A stretch of 64,000 bases of DNA from Tribonema minus (GCA_017506865.1 JAFCMP010000007.1:372001-436000); one strand, 5' to 3'. Counted from the first letter of the stretch, positions 25,801-37,284 are shown. Translations and numbers: made by a program. The notes: generated by a model from the letters alone, not told the origin.

Positions 25801-25941
25801 GCGGTAGCTGGTAACTGCACTGCTGATCGCGGTAGCTGATATTTGCATTGCTGATCACTGCTGCAGAAACACGGCGTTGGTGATGACACGGGTGGCCCTT
25901 CCTCAGCACCTGAGGGTACCAAGAAGGCTCGCACGTCATAA
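16878..25941 (+). CDS. Large Ala-rich coiled-coil protein with FG-like tail; frame breaks
   Basis: The 3' part is phase-consistent: exons 19921-20023, 20567-21737, 22013-23463, 23770-24111, 24374-24660, 24753-24806, 25080-25228 and 25867-25941 (TAA). Less certain upstream exons are 16878-16968 (contains VQTDITFLPGK) and 18887-18970 (ELLRPVFSFDSTPVGEKL). Exon 19921 encodes a cysteine cluster (CNCRPSCPCYD, then CRNC). About 1,000 residues of Ala/Glu/Gln/Arg-rich coiled coil follow, with repeated modules such as SSAQLRKEKS. The tail has FG-type text (SFGGFSAGG, AFGSPQPPP) and ends in KKARTS. Two frame breaks interrupt the coiled coil. One is a TGA at 20713-20715, with the frame changing before about 20905. 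The other is a shift within about 23180-23235. Both lie in GC-rich repeats, so assembly or read error is likely; pseudogene or small introns are alternatives. A structural or scaffold role, possibly nuclear-basket-like, is only a guess. Confidence 0.6.
18598..18880 (+). repeat. Tandem intron units with a copy of an exon 5' edge
   Basis: A unit of about 80-110 bp (CACATTGCACATAGCTCAGC, then CACTATACCTGT and TTGCTGACATAATGTACG) recurs three times between 18598 and 18880. The third unit starts with AGAGCTGCTGCGGCCTGTGT at 18772, a copy of the exon start at 18887. The working exon is again the last copy. Confidence 0.75.
18985..19165 (+). repeat. Tandem duplication of about 93 bp
   Basis: AAATGGTGTAGTTCAAATTT at 18992 recurs as ACATGGTGTACTTCAAGTTT at 19084, and GTCCTCTGA recurs at 19046 and 19136. 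The second unit has an open frame (GPLTAVAIKLDAEHM and onward) that could be an exon of the coiled-coil gene. Confidence 0.6.
23496..23543 (+). repeat. TTAGGG telomere-like array in an intron
   Basis: About seven TTAGGG units, one with a TCAGAG variant, lie some 33 bp downstream of the donor at 23464. This is the cleanest telomere-like array in the window. It sits inside a gene, so it is interstitial. G-quadruplex formation in the pre-mRNA is possible. Confidence 0.9.
24332..24345 (+). promoter_or_regulatory. CCCTAA motif as possible splice branch site
   Basis: GTAACCCTAACCCTC lies about 30-40 nt upstream of the acceptor at 24373. CTAAC fits the usual eukaryotic branch-point pattern and the spacing is right, so the telomere-like motif may serve as the branch site. 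This is inference. Confidence 0.35.
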
Positions 25942-28450
25942 AGGTGAGCTGCGAGCTATTTAGTGTGTTTCCGCCGACACAATCGGCGCCCCATCTGAAC
26001 GACCACAGTACTACTGCTGCTTTGTGGTATTATACCAGCATGCAGCATGGGAGCTGCCAGGGGACAGAGATCTGTTTCAACTTCAACCAGTGACTCTCCA
26101 CTTTGGCCCGTCACCCGACAAATCTGGGCTGAATGTAACCAAAAGTCAAGTGCGAGGATTGTCAACAGTGGCTCATATAACCAGGTTTTGATAACATCAT
26201 GAATTGTATCCTTGCGCAGCATTCCTGAATTCTGTCTTGAACCCCACGAACGCCGTTGTTGATGACTCGACCAAGCCCTACAGCCAACTGTTGCAAGGTC
26301 ATACTGTGATAGAACACATGACTCTGAAAGGTCAGCGCATGACACTTGATACCACCCCTGTCGAGTGTCACATGAAAGCCGACGGCTAAGCCAGTTGCTT
26401 GCCTCGATCTTTGAGAGTGTGTGTGTGATGCTGCAAGCCGAAGTGGTCACATTGGGCATATGTTGGAGGGTGCAGTTTGACGCTTGGAGTCTCCATAGTC
26501 GTGGGTTTCGTGCATGTTTGTTGAGTTGACACACCAAGTGTGAATTCCTAGGCCTGCAATGTACACACACACACCCCTTGGCCCGCCACCTTCAAACTGT
26601 AATTTGCAAGGACAGCCAGACAAGGGCGTGCTTGTGGTTGCTCAAACAGTGTAAGAATGTCATGTTGTAACAACGGGCTTTGCTTTTCGACTGTGTGCTG
26701 GTGCCGTATGCAGGCAGACCATCGCTACGCCGGTGCACCAACACCGTGCGTAGCAACGCAGCAGCTTCAGCCACCACGTGTGGCGGAATAGATGGCCTGC
26801 GTCGCAGCCAATGCGAAACGACCGACCGGCTTGAATGAGGGCACGCAGGCGGCCGATGCCACTTGATGGCGGGCATGCGTATAAGTTGCGCTCCTTACAT
26901 GTGTTGTTGATTCGTTGCCGTAAGTGCGAACATTCAATTGTTGCCATCTGCCCAGGGACCTGGTTGAGTACCTGAGGTTGAGATTTCTTACCATAATGCT
27001 GCACGAGTGGCCATTTGACGCGGAACAGGCTACCTGGCAGTGCCTTACTTCTGCTGCTGCTGTGTGCTATTGGCGTTTGTGTTACACTCCTTGTGGTGCA
27101 TTGTGCACTTTGGCTGATGTCCATTCAATCACAAACTGTTTGAGCAGGATTATTTGTCAATTGGCCAGTGGCGGTGCCAACACGATTTTCTCGGCTACAA
27201 AGTTGTCAAGCGTGCTGCACCGCAAGGTGGGTGGGCCAGTGGTGCGCGTGACAATTGCACTCGTGACCTGCATGCACGCGAACAGTGAGTCGCACTGCGT
27301 GACGCAGCGCCACTGCCGCTTGAGAAGATACAATGCAATCGAAGTAGCTCACCGCCACGTCATTGCAACTTCATGTGCAAGCCTTGCAGCGCCTGGCGCA
27401 TTTGCACAGAGCACTGCAGTATGTTGTGTCATGAGACTTTATTGTCATGCACATGAGTAACTATGCTTGCAAACTGGTCGCTGAGGGTTGAGGCTGGGCC
27501 GAGGTGCCCTTGCATACCTTCTTTTTAAAAGCACACTCACTTGGACGTAATCTCAAAATAAGCTACAGTACCATGCATGCCATCTTCATCAGCAGGTACA
27601 AAAGCAAATCTTGGCGCCGTGCTGCGGGTACAAACTGACCCTGGAAGTCGGCCATATTTCTGTTATCATAGGGCTGACTTGCAGCAGGTGGTGTCTGTGC
27701 ACATCTCTGAGTCGTAGTGGCAAGGTCATCAGCACTCACCTGTACCCCACTTCAAGTGGCAGTTGGCAACGCTACTGTAACCTCAGGTCTTGGTGTATCG
27801 GGTAGCATATGCACACACTCTGTTCAACACCCCCATTTCTCCAAAAACCCGTCACAGCGCACAGCAAACCTCACAAAGCATCTCCTGTACTCAGGACTCT
27901 ATGGTGGTATGCACCCTTGCCAACCAAGGTGCATACTTAAAACGCAACATGTTAAAACAATCTTGTGTAGAGTCTGGCTTCTAGGCAATCCTCCACAGCA
28001 ACATGATCCTCAGTGAGAACATGGTTAACTCGCTGGAAAGCCAAAGACAGCCTAAGGCAAGAAATTTGCGAATGTCTTGAGTCGTGCAAGCTGAAAATGT
28101 AGCACGAGGGGAGAGTCACCTGCCGTGCAACCTTACACAAGAAGTGAACGAGCGTTGCACGGCATCCGGTGGTGCCTGCAAGGCCAGTGGGCCGCTTAGC
28201 CTTGAGATTCGACAGTACGTTAGCTGTGAATATGATTGTCTAGTTGCTGGTAGTGGAGCGAGACAGTCAGGACCAAAATACGGGGGCAGGCAGGGATCTA
28301 CCGAAATGAAAAAAAGACCGATGCACATCTCTCGATCACTGCCAAATATTGACGCGGGGGGCTCGTGTTAGGCTCGCAAGCAAGCGGACGCACACACATA
28401 CGCAGCGACCCAGGGCGTCGCCTACACCCTAGGCCCGGGCCTTCCTAAAC
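25942..28450. other. Spacer with no supported gene
   Basis: Short ORFs on both strands lack recognisable domains. A frame at about 26213-26389 (starting AAFLNSVLNPTNAVVDDS) looks somewhat protein-like but stands alone without a splice model. I found no RNA gene or clear repeat here. Confidence 0.5.
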
Positions 28451-31400
28451 ATGTTGGCGCGAGCGCAGCAAGTCTCTTTGCTTCTGGCGACGATCACGTG
28501 GCTCTGCTTCCTGCACTCGTCGCAGTCCTTGGACTTTCCGATGCGACAGGTGGGTGCTATAAGCACGCTGCGATCCATTTTAACGCCGCGACATGCCAGC
28601 ACCTGCCAGTGTGTGTCAGTCTCATGATCATGAACACCAACTTTGAACCTGCACATGCACATGCTCAACGCGCTCGCCCCCCTTGTGGACTTCCTTCCGA
28701 CCTTGCAACTGGCAAAACAGCGCAGTCATTGTGCTGCTGTACATTGCAGTCAAAGCTTTACGTGGACATAGTTGTTCTAAAGTTCAAGCCTAATTATTCC
28801 GCTCCGCGCCCCGCTGGCTGCGGCGGCAGGGCGATTTGGACAGTGACTTAATTAGTGAAATAAGAAACAAATCAAAAGATCGTTGAGCTCTAGTTGATAA
28901 GGAACGGTGAGCCGCAAGTGCCTTCCACCAATAACCGTGGTCGACGCTGCTGTTATTAGTATGATATTCAGTGAGTAATCAACTTCAGGTGCTCGATGCT
29001 ACTACATATGTTGTCTACTGCACAAAATTATCACCTAAAAAAAACCAGTGCCACGCTTGTTTTTGTTACAGTATGCTTCATCCACTGCACATCTCTTTAA
29101 AGCATAGTACGCGTAGTATGCAGACTTGACTTGTAGACTCTGCGAGTTGGAGCCAGCTGAAGTTCAACAACCATCCAAGTTCCTGGGATGGGCCCGTACG
29201 TTCAAATTTGCGTCCTGACACAAAATGTGCCATTTACTTGTGACTCCAGCACAACTGTTACAGAGTGTATAATTGAGGTCAGACTTAGAGTCTGCCACAA
29301 TTTAGGCATCTACAGTGTCATGCAATTATGTTCTGTAATCAAGTAACTATGGTATGTGTTACTGAACATTATGTATAAGTAGTCTAGTGTAAAAGTAGTC
29401 TAGTGTGATATATCAGAGTTTAGGTTGCTCACGACTCCCCCTCCGGAATGGGATTTGTACTTATGACTCAATTCTCAGGGCTGCAGTCTCGCTGGCTGCC
29501 GGACAGGTGCGCACTTCAAAAAACTTCAAGTTGTCAGTGAATGTGCGATCGTAACTGGAGTCAGTGACATGGTGACATGTCAACACATGGGTGATTGTCC
29601 TCAGCCGCAGGCTGGAGTCTTTGATTCCCCTGACAACCAAACAATTACTCAGCGAGTCATACTTCGAAGTGTCAGACATGACGTCAGGCTTTAACTAGTT
29701 GCCATAGCAGTGAACTTATCACCAAGGATTGAGCTTGAGGTTTGAGCCGAGGCTTCACTTAAGTTGGCAATTGGCAACAGGTTTGCAGCAGCAGTTCCTC
29801 TAGTTTGCATGGGCGATGTCCAGTCACGGTGCTCTGGTGCTCAGTGACGGTTCATTTAGCACCTGGTTCAGCTGCAGTGCTGCAGCTGCGGATTGCAGCA
29901 GCTGCCACTGCCAGACTGAGTGGGAGACTGAGGGCGGCAGGTGTCACAGTAATGCTGACGCATTCAGTTCGCACACTGCCGCTCACCTGGCAGGAGGTCA
30001 GCAACGTGAAGGGGGCGCAACCGCCGGCGGCGCGTGCTGAAGCAACTCCAGGTGACTCTGAGTCTGACTCGTTGGAGACAAGGCGCCAGCTGACCTATGC
30101 AGCCCCCACATGCAAGCCCACGACCCGAAGGCCAACAACGCGTAAGCCAACCCGCAAGCCATCCTCAAAGCCGACAACGCGCAGGCCAACTTCGCGAAAG
30201 CCGACCTCGAAGCCAACTCACAAGCCCATGCCAAAACCTAGCGTCACGTGCGCTGCTGCTGGCGGCATCTGCACGGACAATTGTGGCTCCGGATCTGACG
30301 GATGCAAACAGGTCTGTGACCAGCTTGGCATCCCGTTCGATGGCGCCTGTCAGTGTAGCAGCACCGCTGCGGGGAATGCGTACTGCGGCAGCGGCGCTGT
30401 GTGCTGCAGGTGAGCGTTAACTTCAAGGCGAAGGTTGTCCTCCTACTACAACTTCGGAAGTATGATAATTTGGCCGGCCATATCCGGTCTGCTTTTGCCA
30501 CAATGCACACAAAGCTCGAAGTCGTTGCAATTTGAGTCATGTGGCCGTGCCGGCAAGCACATGCCACTGGGCGCAGCGGATGACACGTGGACTTGTGAAA
30601 TGAGAGTGGGTCCTTGTAGGGTTGGCGCACTGGTAATGATAGTACTGCTGGTATACCTATATGCGTAACAGTGAGCTCCAATGTGCAACTGGCCAACCTG
30701 CGCACAACGATAGTCAAGTGGCCTTATGTGCTCTTTGCAGTAATTCAGGTATGCCTGCACACAGTTGCTCCGTCACGCTGGTTCAACAAGTTTTTGCCTA
30801 CTGCAAGAGCATCAGTGCTTTTCTGTCGCGCACTGCAAGTCCTAGCTTACTGATCGGATCCATTGGTGCATCAGGTTTTGGTGAAAAGGCCATCTCTGGA
30901 GCGGCGGCGCTTCATGGACATGCCTCAGTCTGTTAACATCAGCATTCGCAACCAATCAAACATAATTGATGAATTGCTTAAGTGTCAATTCATCAATCTG
31001 CAAAGTAGTTGCTGCCCAACATCGATCTCACATCTGCAGAAGGTGTTGACAACGCAGGTGCCTGACACCTGCAACATTGTCTTGTATCAGTGCGCGCTCC
31101 TTACCTCCTTCAATACCGGCACAATATTTGTCATTGACATTCATATAATTTCAGCACTAATTCACGTTCGCCATACTTCAAGTTGCCATCCACACATGCG
31201 CATCAATGTTGTCACACGTTGAATGCGTGTACACACGCTGAGCGCGGCCGCGTCTTGACCCCTGCTTAAACGCGCGTTGAGCGTTGACACAGGTGCAAGG
31301 GGACGCCCCGCCCCACTCCAACACCCACTGCGTACCCTACTGCGAAGCCAACTGCCACGCCCACAGCTGATCCAACTGCGGAGCCCACAGCTGAGCCCAC

Positions 31401-31782
31401 CGCCGAGCCCACTTCTGAGCCCACTTCTGAGCCGACTGCCGAGCCAACTGCCGACCCTACTGCTGTGCCTACTGCCAAGCCAACTGCAAAACCCACACTG
31501 GAACCCACTCCTCAGCCGGTCTCGTGCACGCCTGCAGGCGGGCCTTGCACTCTCCCCCGCCCCGACCTCTGCTGCAACTTCATCTGTAAGTGGCGCCTGC
31601 ATGCTATAGGTTTGCATTGGAGGCCGCTGACTCCAATGTCGCGAGTGCAGGAAGCAATGCACGGAAATGACTGCAATATTGAGTCGTGTGTTCGACGGTG
31701 CCCGTACATGCTACCGTGGTTTTTTGACAGGGTTGCCTTAGAAATCGGCGCAGTGATGGCTGTATTATGTACTTTTTATTAA
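28451..31782 (+). CDS. Secreted Cys-rich protein with K-P-T and P-T-A linkers
   Basis: Three phase-consistent exons: 28451-28549, 29994-30409 and 31293-31782 (TAA), about 334 aa. Exon 1 encodes a classic signal peptide (MLARAQQVSLLLATITWLCF, cleavage probably near HSSQS-L). Exon 2 has a short acidic stretch, then a Lys/Arg-Pro-Thr linker (repeated KPT, RPT), then a Cys-rich domain starting CAAAGGICTDNC and ending AVCCRC across the junction. Exon 3 has a second linker of PTA-K/E/D-PT units and a second, shorter cysteine cluster (CTPAGGPC ... LCCNFIC). The shared C-x2-AGG-x-C start suggests related small disulfide domains. A GTAAGT at 31586 could be a further donor, but the frame stays open to 31782. 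The role is probably in the cell wall, mucilage or extracellular matrix. Such PT-rich spacers are common in stramenopile secreted proteins. No enzyme domain is seen. Confidence 0.75.
28550..29993 (+). other. Intron of the secreted-protein gene
   Basis: This 1.44-kb intron starts with GTGGGT and ends CACCTGGCAG. It is more AT-rich than the exons and shows no embedded gene. A poorly supported open stretch at about 29860-29990 precedes the acceptor. Confidence 0.6.
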
Positions 31783-31886
31783 TTCTTGCTCAGGGCGCGA
31801 AAAAGCCCAGATGATGGTCTAACTTGATGCTGCTGTACGGAATCTGCATGTCGTGTGACTTCTGAACGTGTCTCAACGACAACCAC

Positions 31887-32390
31887 TCAAACGCCGCTGC
31901 CGCCAAATGGCATCTCGGGATCCTCCCCTACGTCCTCCTCCATGTGCCCCCCCCCCCTGGATTCTGCCATGTGTGTCATGACACGGCCAGAGCACGCCAT
32001 GTAGAGCGCTGCCGACAGTGCCGAGCGTAAGCGCGCCAGGGCGATGCCCTTAAGAGCTTTAGGGTGCGCTCCTCCGGGCACTGACATCCTGCTGGCATAT
32101 TCCGTCGCCACAGCCTCCAGCAGCTTCCGCCCCTGCTCCCCGATGCTGCCAAAAGACCCAATTGTCAAAGTGGCAAGTTTGTAGCAATTCTGGTCATAAT
32201 GACCAGAATAGTGGGATAATTTGGCGGCCTCTTGGTCGCGGCAGCAGCGCTCGGGGTCTGCTGCAGTCTTCGCCGCCTGCGACGCCACCTGTGCCTCGAA
32301 GCAGGTGACGTCCACCATGAGCGGTAGGTGACGTGTCGGGTCGTCGTAGCCGGTCACCGGGAAGGCGTCGGCAGGCAGCACGATGTCCAT
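31887..32390 (-). pseudogene. Retroelement-like protein C-terminal fragment
   Basis: An open minus-strand frame of 167 aa carries a run (YKLATLTIGSFGSIGEQG, followed by ARLRSALSAALYMACSGRV) that has the layout of the C-terminal region of reverse-transcriptase-type proteins common in algal and other protist genomes. It aligns by eye with the fragment at 34282-34614 and lacks the polymerase core. I assign it to a non-LTR-like element on pattern only. It is a remnant, probably not functional. The frame ends in Gly-rich text over a poly-C tract at about 31950. Confidence 0.5.
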
Positions 32391-34198
32391 CCTGCGACTC
32401 CCCGGCGGCCCGGCGGATCCCAGAAATTATGTACTTTCGATTGACGGGCTGTTGGCAAAAGTCACTCTGGTACTGCCATGTGATCAACAGCGTCAGCGCC
32501 AGGGACCTCTCTTTGAGTGCTGTATCTTCAGTGTTGAAGTAGCGTGTTTTCCAAGTTACGTACTTCTACATAGCTTACATCACACGATGTCAAGGGGAAT
32601 GTCCAGACAGCCATCGTCACAGCAGGTTCCTTGTTTGAAGGACACAGGGAAATCTTCATTTGCTGATTGGGTCTGACAATGCTGTTTCATGATGATCAAT
32701 TAATCAGGTGCGCCCAGGCTGCTGAATCATGGGACAGCATCCGCTGCCGCGCAAGTTATGTCCTATTCACTGCACCTGACAGCCGCTTTGTTTCAGTCCT
32801 GGGCAAATGCGAGCTCGTGAGTACATGTGAGTACTAACATCAGTTGCGCACGTGTCATGTGGTGTCTTCTCGTTCTGCCGCAGGCTTCAACAGCGACCCA
32901 ACACCCTACTGTGGTTGATAGGTGAGCGGTTTTGAAGCTCGTGTTCAGCATGCAAAATTGGTTTGATGTCGCTCTGCCTACATCTGCCACATGACTCGTG
33001 AGCTTGTTGACGAGCCCCTTCATAAGTTACTTCCCTCATATATGCTTGCAGTCACCATGCACCTTGTATCGAATGGCATCAATTTTTGGTAGGCTGGACA
33101 TGTGCCTGATGTACAAGCCAGCATATGCAGCCCCGCATCGTGAACAATCAACAACTGAAAGTCCAGGGACGTCTGGCTTTGTTTGTACTGATTGTCAGCT
33201 CAGCAGCTGCACAACAGCAAATGGCTCGGAAACGGCTCGAAAAGTTATCATAGTACTCATGCCCTGTTACCTGGCAAACCGCCTGCTGAGGACGCACCTA
33301 GGCGGTGATATTAGTAACGGGGCAGCCAAGGCAGTTACCATATAGATGAGAAAGCAATGTAGATAACAGACCAAGCCTGCGAGTGCAACTTCATGGTTTC
33401 AATGGCTGCCTGAATTGGAGACTTCAAGTGCACACCAAAGTCCCTTCCTCAGTCGCGCGTGCTGTCAAGTGCGCGCTCAGAGACTAGCATGACATGAGCC
33501 GCGGAGCTGCTTTCACTAATCTCTGCAGGCTCTTGGACTTACCAGCTATTCAGGGTCCAGTGACTGTCGTAGTCTTGGCTCGATCTTTGCAGGGACAGAG
33601 GTCAGTGCTTTTGACTCAATATTTGCCGGACCATATATGACCATGTTGACCCATTTGCACCAATTTTACGGCAGCCTGAGTCCCAGAGTTGCTGTGGTTT
33701 TCACAAGTACCGTACCTGATGTACTTGTCCTTTTCACGCAATTAATACTGCGTGTCATACAGTCAGCAAACAGTCAGGGTGTGCATCAGACGCCAATTTG
33801 AATAGCTGGCAGGCTTCAACGACTGGCTCTGCCAGTGCACCATGGTTGATTATTGGCAGTGCTAGCTCATGTTGGAGGTATTGCTGAGCTGCTGTGCTGA
33901 ACTCAGCTGTCACAGTGTGTACACTGTCTTGCGTGTCACATTGCTGCCATCTGCAGGTACTGAGCGACAGTTTGCCAGGTTTGCCGAAGAACAGCCCCCA
34001 CTGTCCCCTGACCAAACACAATCCCCAACGCAAGCTCTATTGCGAATCGCCTGGTCTGGATACAACTATCCCCAACGCCCACTCATTCGTCAATGCGCAT
34101 GGCTCTGCGACTCCCGCACGCATATTACAAAGCCCCCCGTCATTGCTGTGGCGTAGTTAAGACTGCGGTTATTCCTGGCTGCAGCCATACATACCCCG
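32391..34198. other. Spacer between transposon remnants
   Basis: No recognisable gene. Short open frames on both strands have no motif I can name, and no tandem copies stood out. Confidence 0.5.
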
Positions 34199-34614
34199 GG
34201 TACGTATGGACTTGTATTTATAAAGGCCCAAGGGAGGCCGGGTTGCCTATGCAATCGAAAAGCTTGCGTCAACGCAGCAGCCTAGTCTGCGCTGTGCCCT
34301 AGGAGTTTGGATACCGGCGCCGCAACACAGCCCAGCATTCGCGCTCCACGTGTGTATGCCATGACGCGCTCCGCCAACTCCCGCGCCAGCGATATGCTCA
34401 GCTCAATGTGGATCTGACGCTTAGCTAACCCGGCCTTGCGTAACACATCTGCCTTCCCCCCCCCTGAGCACAGTGCTGAGTGCATTGCCAACTCCTTAAC
34501 AAAAAGGCTTGTCTGCTTGCCCAGCCGTCCGTACGACTCCTGCACGAATGGCACAAAAGCCCAAGATGACGTCAAGGTGCCGGTGTGGTGCTTGACCTTC
34601 GCGTCCTCCCCCAC
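34199..34614 (-). pseudogene. Second retroelement-like C-terminal fragment
   Basis: The minus-strand ORF 34614-34282 (110 aa) contains SWAFVPFVQESYGRLGKQTS and then IELSISLARELAERVMAYTR. This is the same C-terminal pattern as 31887-32390 but a different lineage member. Its 3' flank 34199-34353 is about 85-90% identical by eye to 45835-45983, showing a dispersed family. No polymerase core is nearby. Confidence 0.6.
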
Positions 34615-34956
34615 CCCAGCAGCATAGCCGTCCGTGTTCGAGGCATTTGTTTTGCCTGTCAGGTACGAGCTCGCTTGTTACATGCGTTTACGACTCCCGC
34701 GCTTGGTACGGAGGCCAGCGGTGACATGCCACGATGCAATACCCAGAAGCGGCAGTTAGAAAGGAGTGCCCCTTACACAACAGGACGAGATGTTGCGCTC
34801 ACAATGGTTTGAAATGAATGAAGCTAGAGAGATCGGTAGATCGTTTGTCTGTGCTTTCTGTGGCTTTTGCTTTTGCTGCTTCACTTTGCGACCACGACTG
34901 TACATTTGGCGTAAAGCAGCTGCCTGAGCTGTATGCATCTGGCCATGACATATCAC

Positions 34957-36359
34957 TGAGGGTTGGCAAAATCCGTATTTCTGAAAACCATATACTGATA
35001 AAATACCGTATTTTGCCGTATTTTCCGTATATACGTATTTCTAAACCGTATCTGACAAACGCATATCACCAGTACAGGCATTTAAACTTCAACTTCAACT
35101 TCAAAAGTGAATCATGCTAAACCAGACACTTGTAAAACATACACACAAGCAAACACACTTGAAAATAACATCATGTATGTGCATAATTAGCCTAGTGTAG
35201 ATATTGCCCTACTCCTTCATCCCCCCATCTGCATGTTACATGTTGACAACCTCTTCCTCCGCCGCCTCCATCACTGTAAGCATGACTTCCTCATCTGTCT
35301 TGCGCTCAGCAGCCTTATCATTGCCTTTAATGAACACTAGCTTCTCACCACGCTCAAGTGCAAGCCTGCTGCGGCACTTAGGGTACACATTGCCCCACAG
35401 GGACCAGTTGCGCTCGGTTGCACATGCAGTCACGTGGAACGCCTTCTTCGCCCACCGCATGTGCAGCTCCTCGATCCACTCCGCATTCTTGCAAATGCCT
35501 CGCGCTGGCTCCGTTGTCACGAAGTAGGAACCGCCCTTTGGCAACAGTGCGCAAAGGTTAACCAGCGGAGTGCCGTCTCCGCAATGCTTGCGCCTCCACC
35601 CATCGCTGGCAAGCTGGACAAGGTGCAAGGCATCGATCGCTTCCCAGACGTCGCGGCTGACGCGGTCGTGCTCCTTGTTCAGCATTGTCCCGGCCAAGGC
35701 TTTGCGGTTAGGCAGGTCGGCGCCAAGGGCAGCGAATGCTGCAACCAAGTCCTCCTGCTCAATCAGGTGGAACGCTACCCCGGACTTGTAGAAGAAGCGG
35801 GCAAGGCTGTTCCGTGCTTGAGTTATCTGGCCTGATGTAGCCATGTAAGGTGTAATGCCAGCAGCACCGCGGTGGCGTTTAGTGCCAGTCACCTCTACTT
35901 CCTCCTCGCCATCGCCAGCAGCAGCAGCAGCAGCGGCTGCTGCTTCGGCAGCAGCAGCAGCTGCTGCACTGGCAGCAGTCGCTCTGAGGCATGCCTTGCT
36001 CTTAAGATGGTCGTTCGCTGCGCGCGAAGGGTTGCTGGCACCTAGCTTGGCTGAACAACGAAGGCAAACAAGCCGCACCTCGTGCTTCACTGAGTCCAGC
36101 TCGACACTGAAGGACCCCCACCAGCCCGCCTGACCTTGGCGCTTTTGATCACAACGCTTTTGATACAATGCTCTGGCCTGCTTGGCCAGGTCCGGGCCAG
36201 GATCGATGGCATCCGCCATGCTGCACTGCTTTGTGTGATTTAAAAGAGGGAAATACGGCAAAATACGAATTTTGGCGCGCCAGAAATTGACATACGGCGT
36301 AGATACGGCGTATATACGGATATACGGTGTATCTACGGAATACGGTGTTGCCAACCCTA
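34957..36359 (-). mobile_element. Internally deleted hAT DNA transposon, about 1.4 kb
   Basis: The ends are inverted repeats, GAGGGTTGGCAA at the left and TAGGGTTGGCAA on the opposite strand at the right. They are flanked by an 8-bp direct repeat with one mismatch (CATATCAC at 34949-34956, CATATCAG at 36360-36367), the target-site length typical of hAT. Both ends have arrays of CCGTAT-type subterminal repeats in inverted orientation to each other. One minus-strand ORF lies inside. The single TSD mismatch and similar ends suggest a fairly recent insertion. Confidence 0.85.
35236..36219 (-). CDS. hAT-type transposase remnant (BED finger, DUF659, C-terminus)
   Basis: I place the start at the ATG of MADAIDPGPD (36219), because the longer frame runs out into the terminal repeat. 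That gives about 327 aa. In order: a BED-like zinc finger (VCLRCSAKLG ... NDHLKSKAC), an Ala run, a DUF659-like block (FFYKSGVAFHLIEQEDLVAA ... SDGWRRKHCGDGTPLVN), and then, directly, the C-terminal dimerisation motif (ACATERNWSLWGNVYPKCRS and EKLVFIKGN). The catalytic RNase H-like core that should lie between the last two is missing, so the protein should not transpose by itself. It may act as a DNA-binding repressor or simply be decaying. Full-length relatives would be roughly twice as long. Confidence 0.8.
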   Translation of the reverse strand: MADAIDPGPDLAKQARALYQKRCDQKRQGQAGWWGSFSVELDSVKHEVRLVCLRCSAKLGASNPSRAANDHLKSKACLRATAASAAAAAAAEAAAAAAAAAGDGEEEVEVTGTKRHRGAAGITPYMATSGQITQARNSLARFFYKSGVAFHLIEQEDLVAAFAALGADLPNRKALAGTMLNKEHDRVSRDVWEAIDALHLVQLASDGWRRKHCGDGTPLVNLCALLPKGGSYFVTTEPARGICKNAEWIEELHMRWAKKAFHVTACATERNWSLWGNVYPKCRSRLALERGEKLVFIKGNDKAAERKTDEEVMLTVMEAAEEEVVNM

Positions 36360-36367
36360 CATATCAG

Positions 36368-37284
36368 CGCGCTACATGCAGGAAGTGATTGATGTGACAT
36401 GCGGCATTATGTATGCAACATAGCGACGCTGTAGCCTGAGGCTGACCTCTATTGCTGCCTAAGCGTTTGTGCAAGATGCGAGCAGCAATCCTGTAGGTCC
36501 ACATACACTCTCGTCTCTCGGGGTTGACTTTCATGTGGACAGAACCTTCCCCTGCCTGAGAAGGCAACTTACTTTCACTTCATCTATGAGGATGGTGACC
36601 TCATGTGCTCTTGCTCTGACAAAAGTCTAAGCCCCTCATGTATGCTCGCGCATGTATACTGCAATTCACCATCATGTCGTACCAGCAGGCGATGTCCATG
36701 TCGGTCCCAGGATATTCACAAGTCTCGCTGTTGCTCAATGCCAAAATCGTGACATTTTCAAAAACTCGTTTTGCTATGCAGGAGACAGTTGGGTGAAGGT
36801 GTCAGTTTAACAGACGGTGAAGGTGTCTGTTGCCGCTGCTGATCATGTCTCGCCTCCATGCTGCATGCACCGAATACCCGGCTCAAAGCAGCTCATCGCG
36901 TTTGCAACAGTGCGGCCTGTGGCGGCATTTATTAGCGGCCCTTGCCACCTGAACGCGCTGTAAGCTTCTCACCAGCGGCATCATGACGCATCTGATCATT
37001 TGATCATCTGATCACTGATCATCATCAGCGTCGAGGAATAAAGTCCAAGTTCAACATTGACAACTCGGACTTGGAGAGCAGGTGAGTAGAGTCATATGTG
37101 ACCTCTCTCCTGGACGTTGCCAACTTTGCGACCAGCACACCCAGGTCCGTCGTGTGTGCCCAGAGCACCAACTGTGGCGCACGTGCACCTTGCGAGGTGC
37201 TGCACCACTGGCGACGGCGGCATGCATCGTACGTGTGCGTAGTTGGCACGCCACACCGGCTTCAGAGCTCGTTTTTTTGCAACG
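36368..37284. other. Spacer upstream of the RIIa-guanylate kinase gene
   Basis: A short open piece at about 37030-37081 (GIKSKFNIDNSDLESR) is bounded by CATCAG and GTGAGT and may be an exon of an undetected gene or of the downstream gene. Otherwise there is nothing recognisable. Confidence 0.4.

Noticed and set aside
26213-26389. Small ORF starting AAFLNSVLNPTNAV as a gene
   Set aside because: It is isolated, with no recognisable domain, no clear start and no splice partners.
31266-31508. Minus-strand ORF of repeated VGSA units, resembling a glycine-rich repeat protein
   Set aside because: It is the reverse reading of the PTA-x-PT linker of the secreted protein, which is supported by a signal peptide and matching phases.
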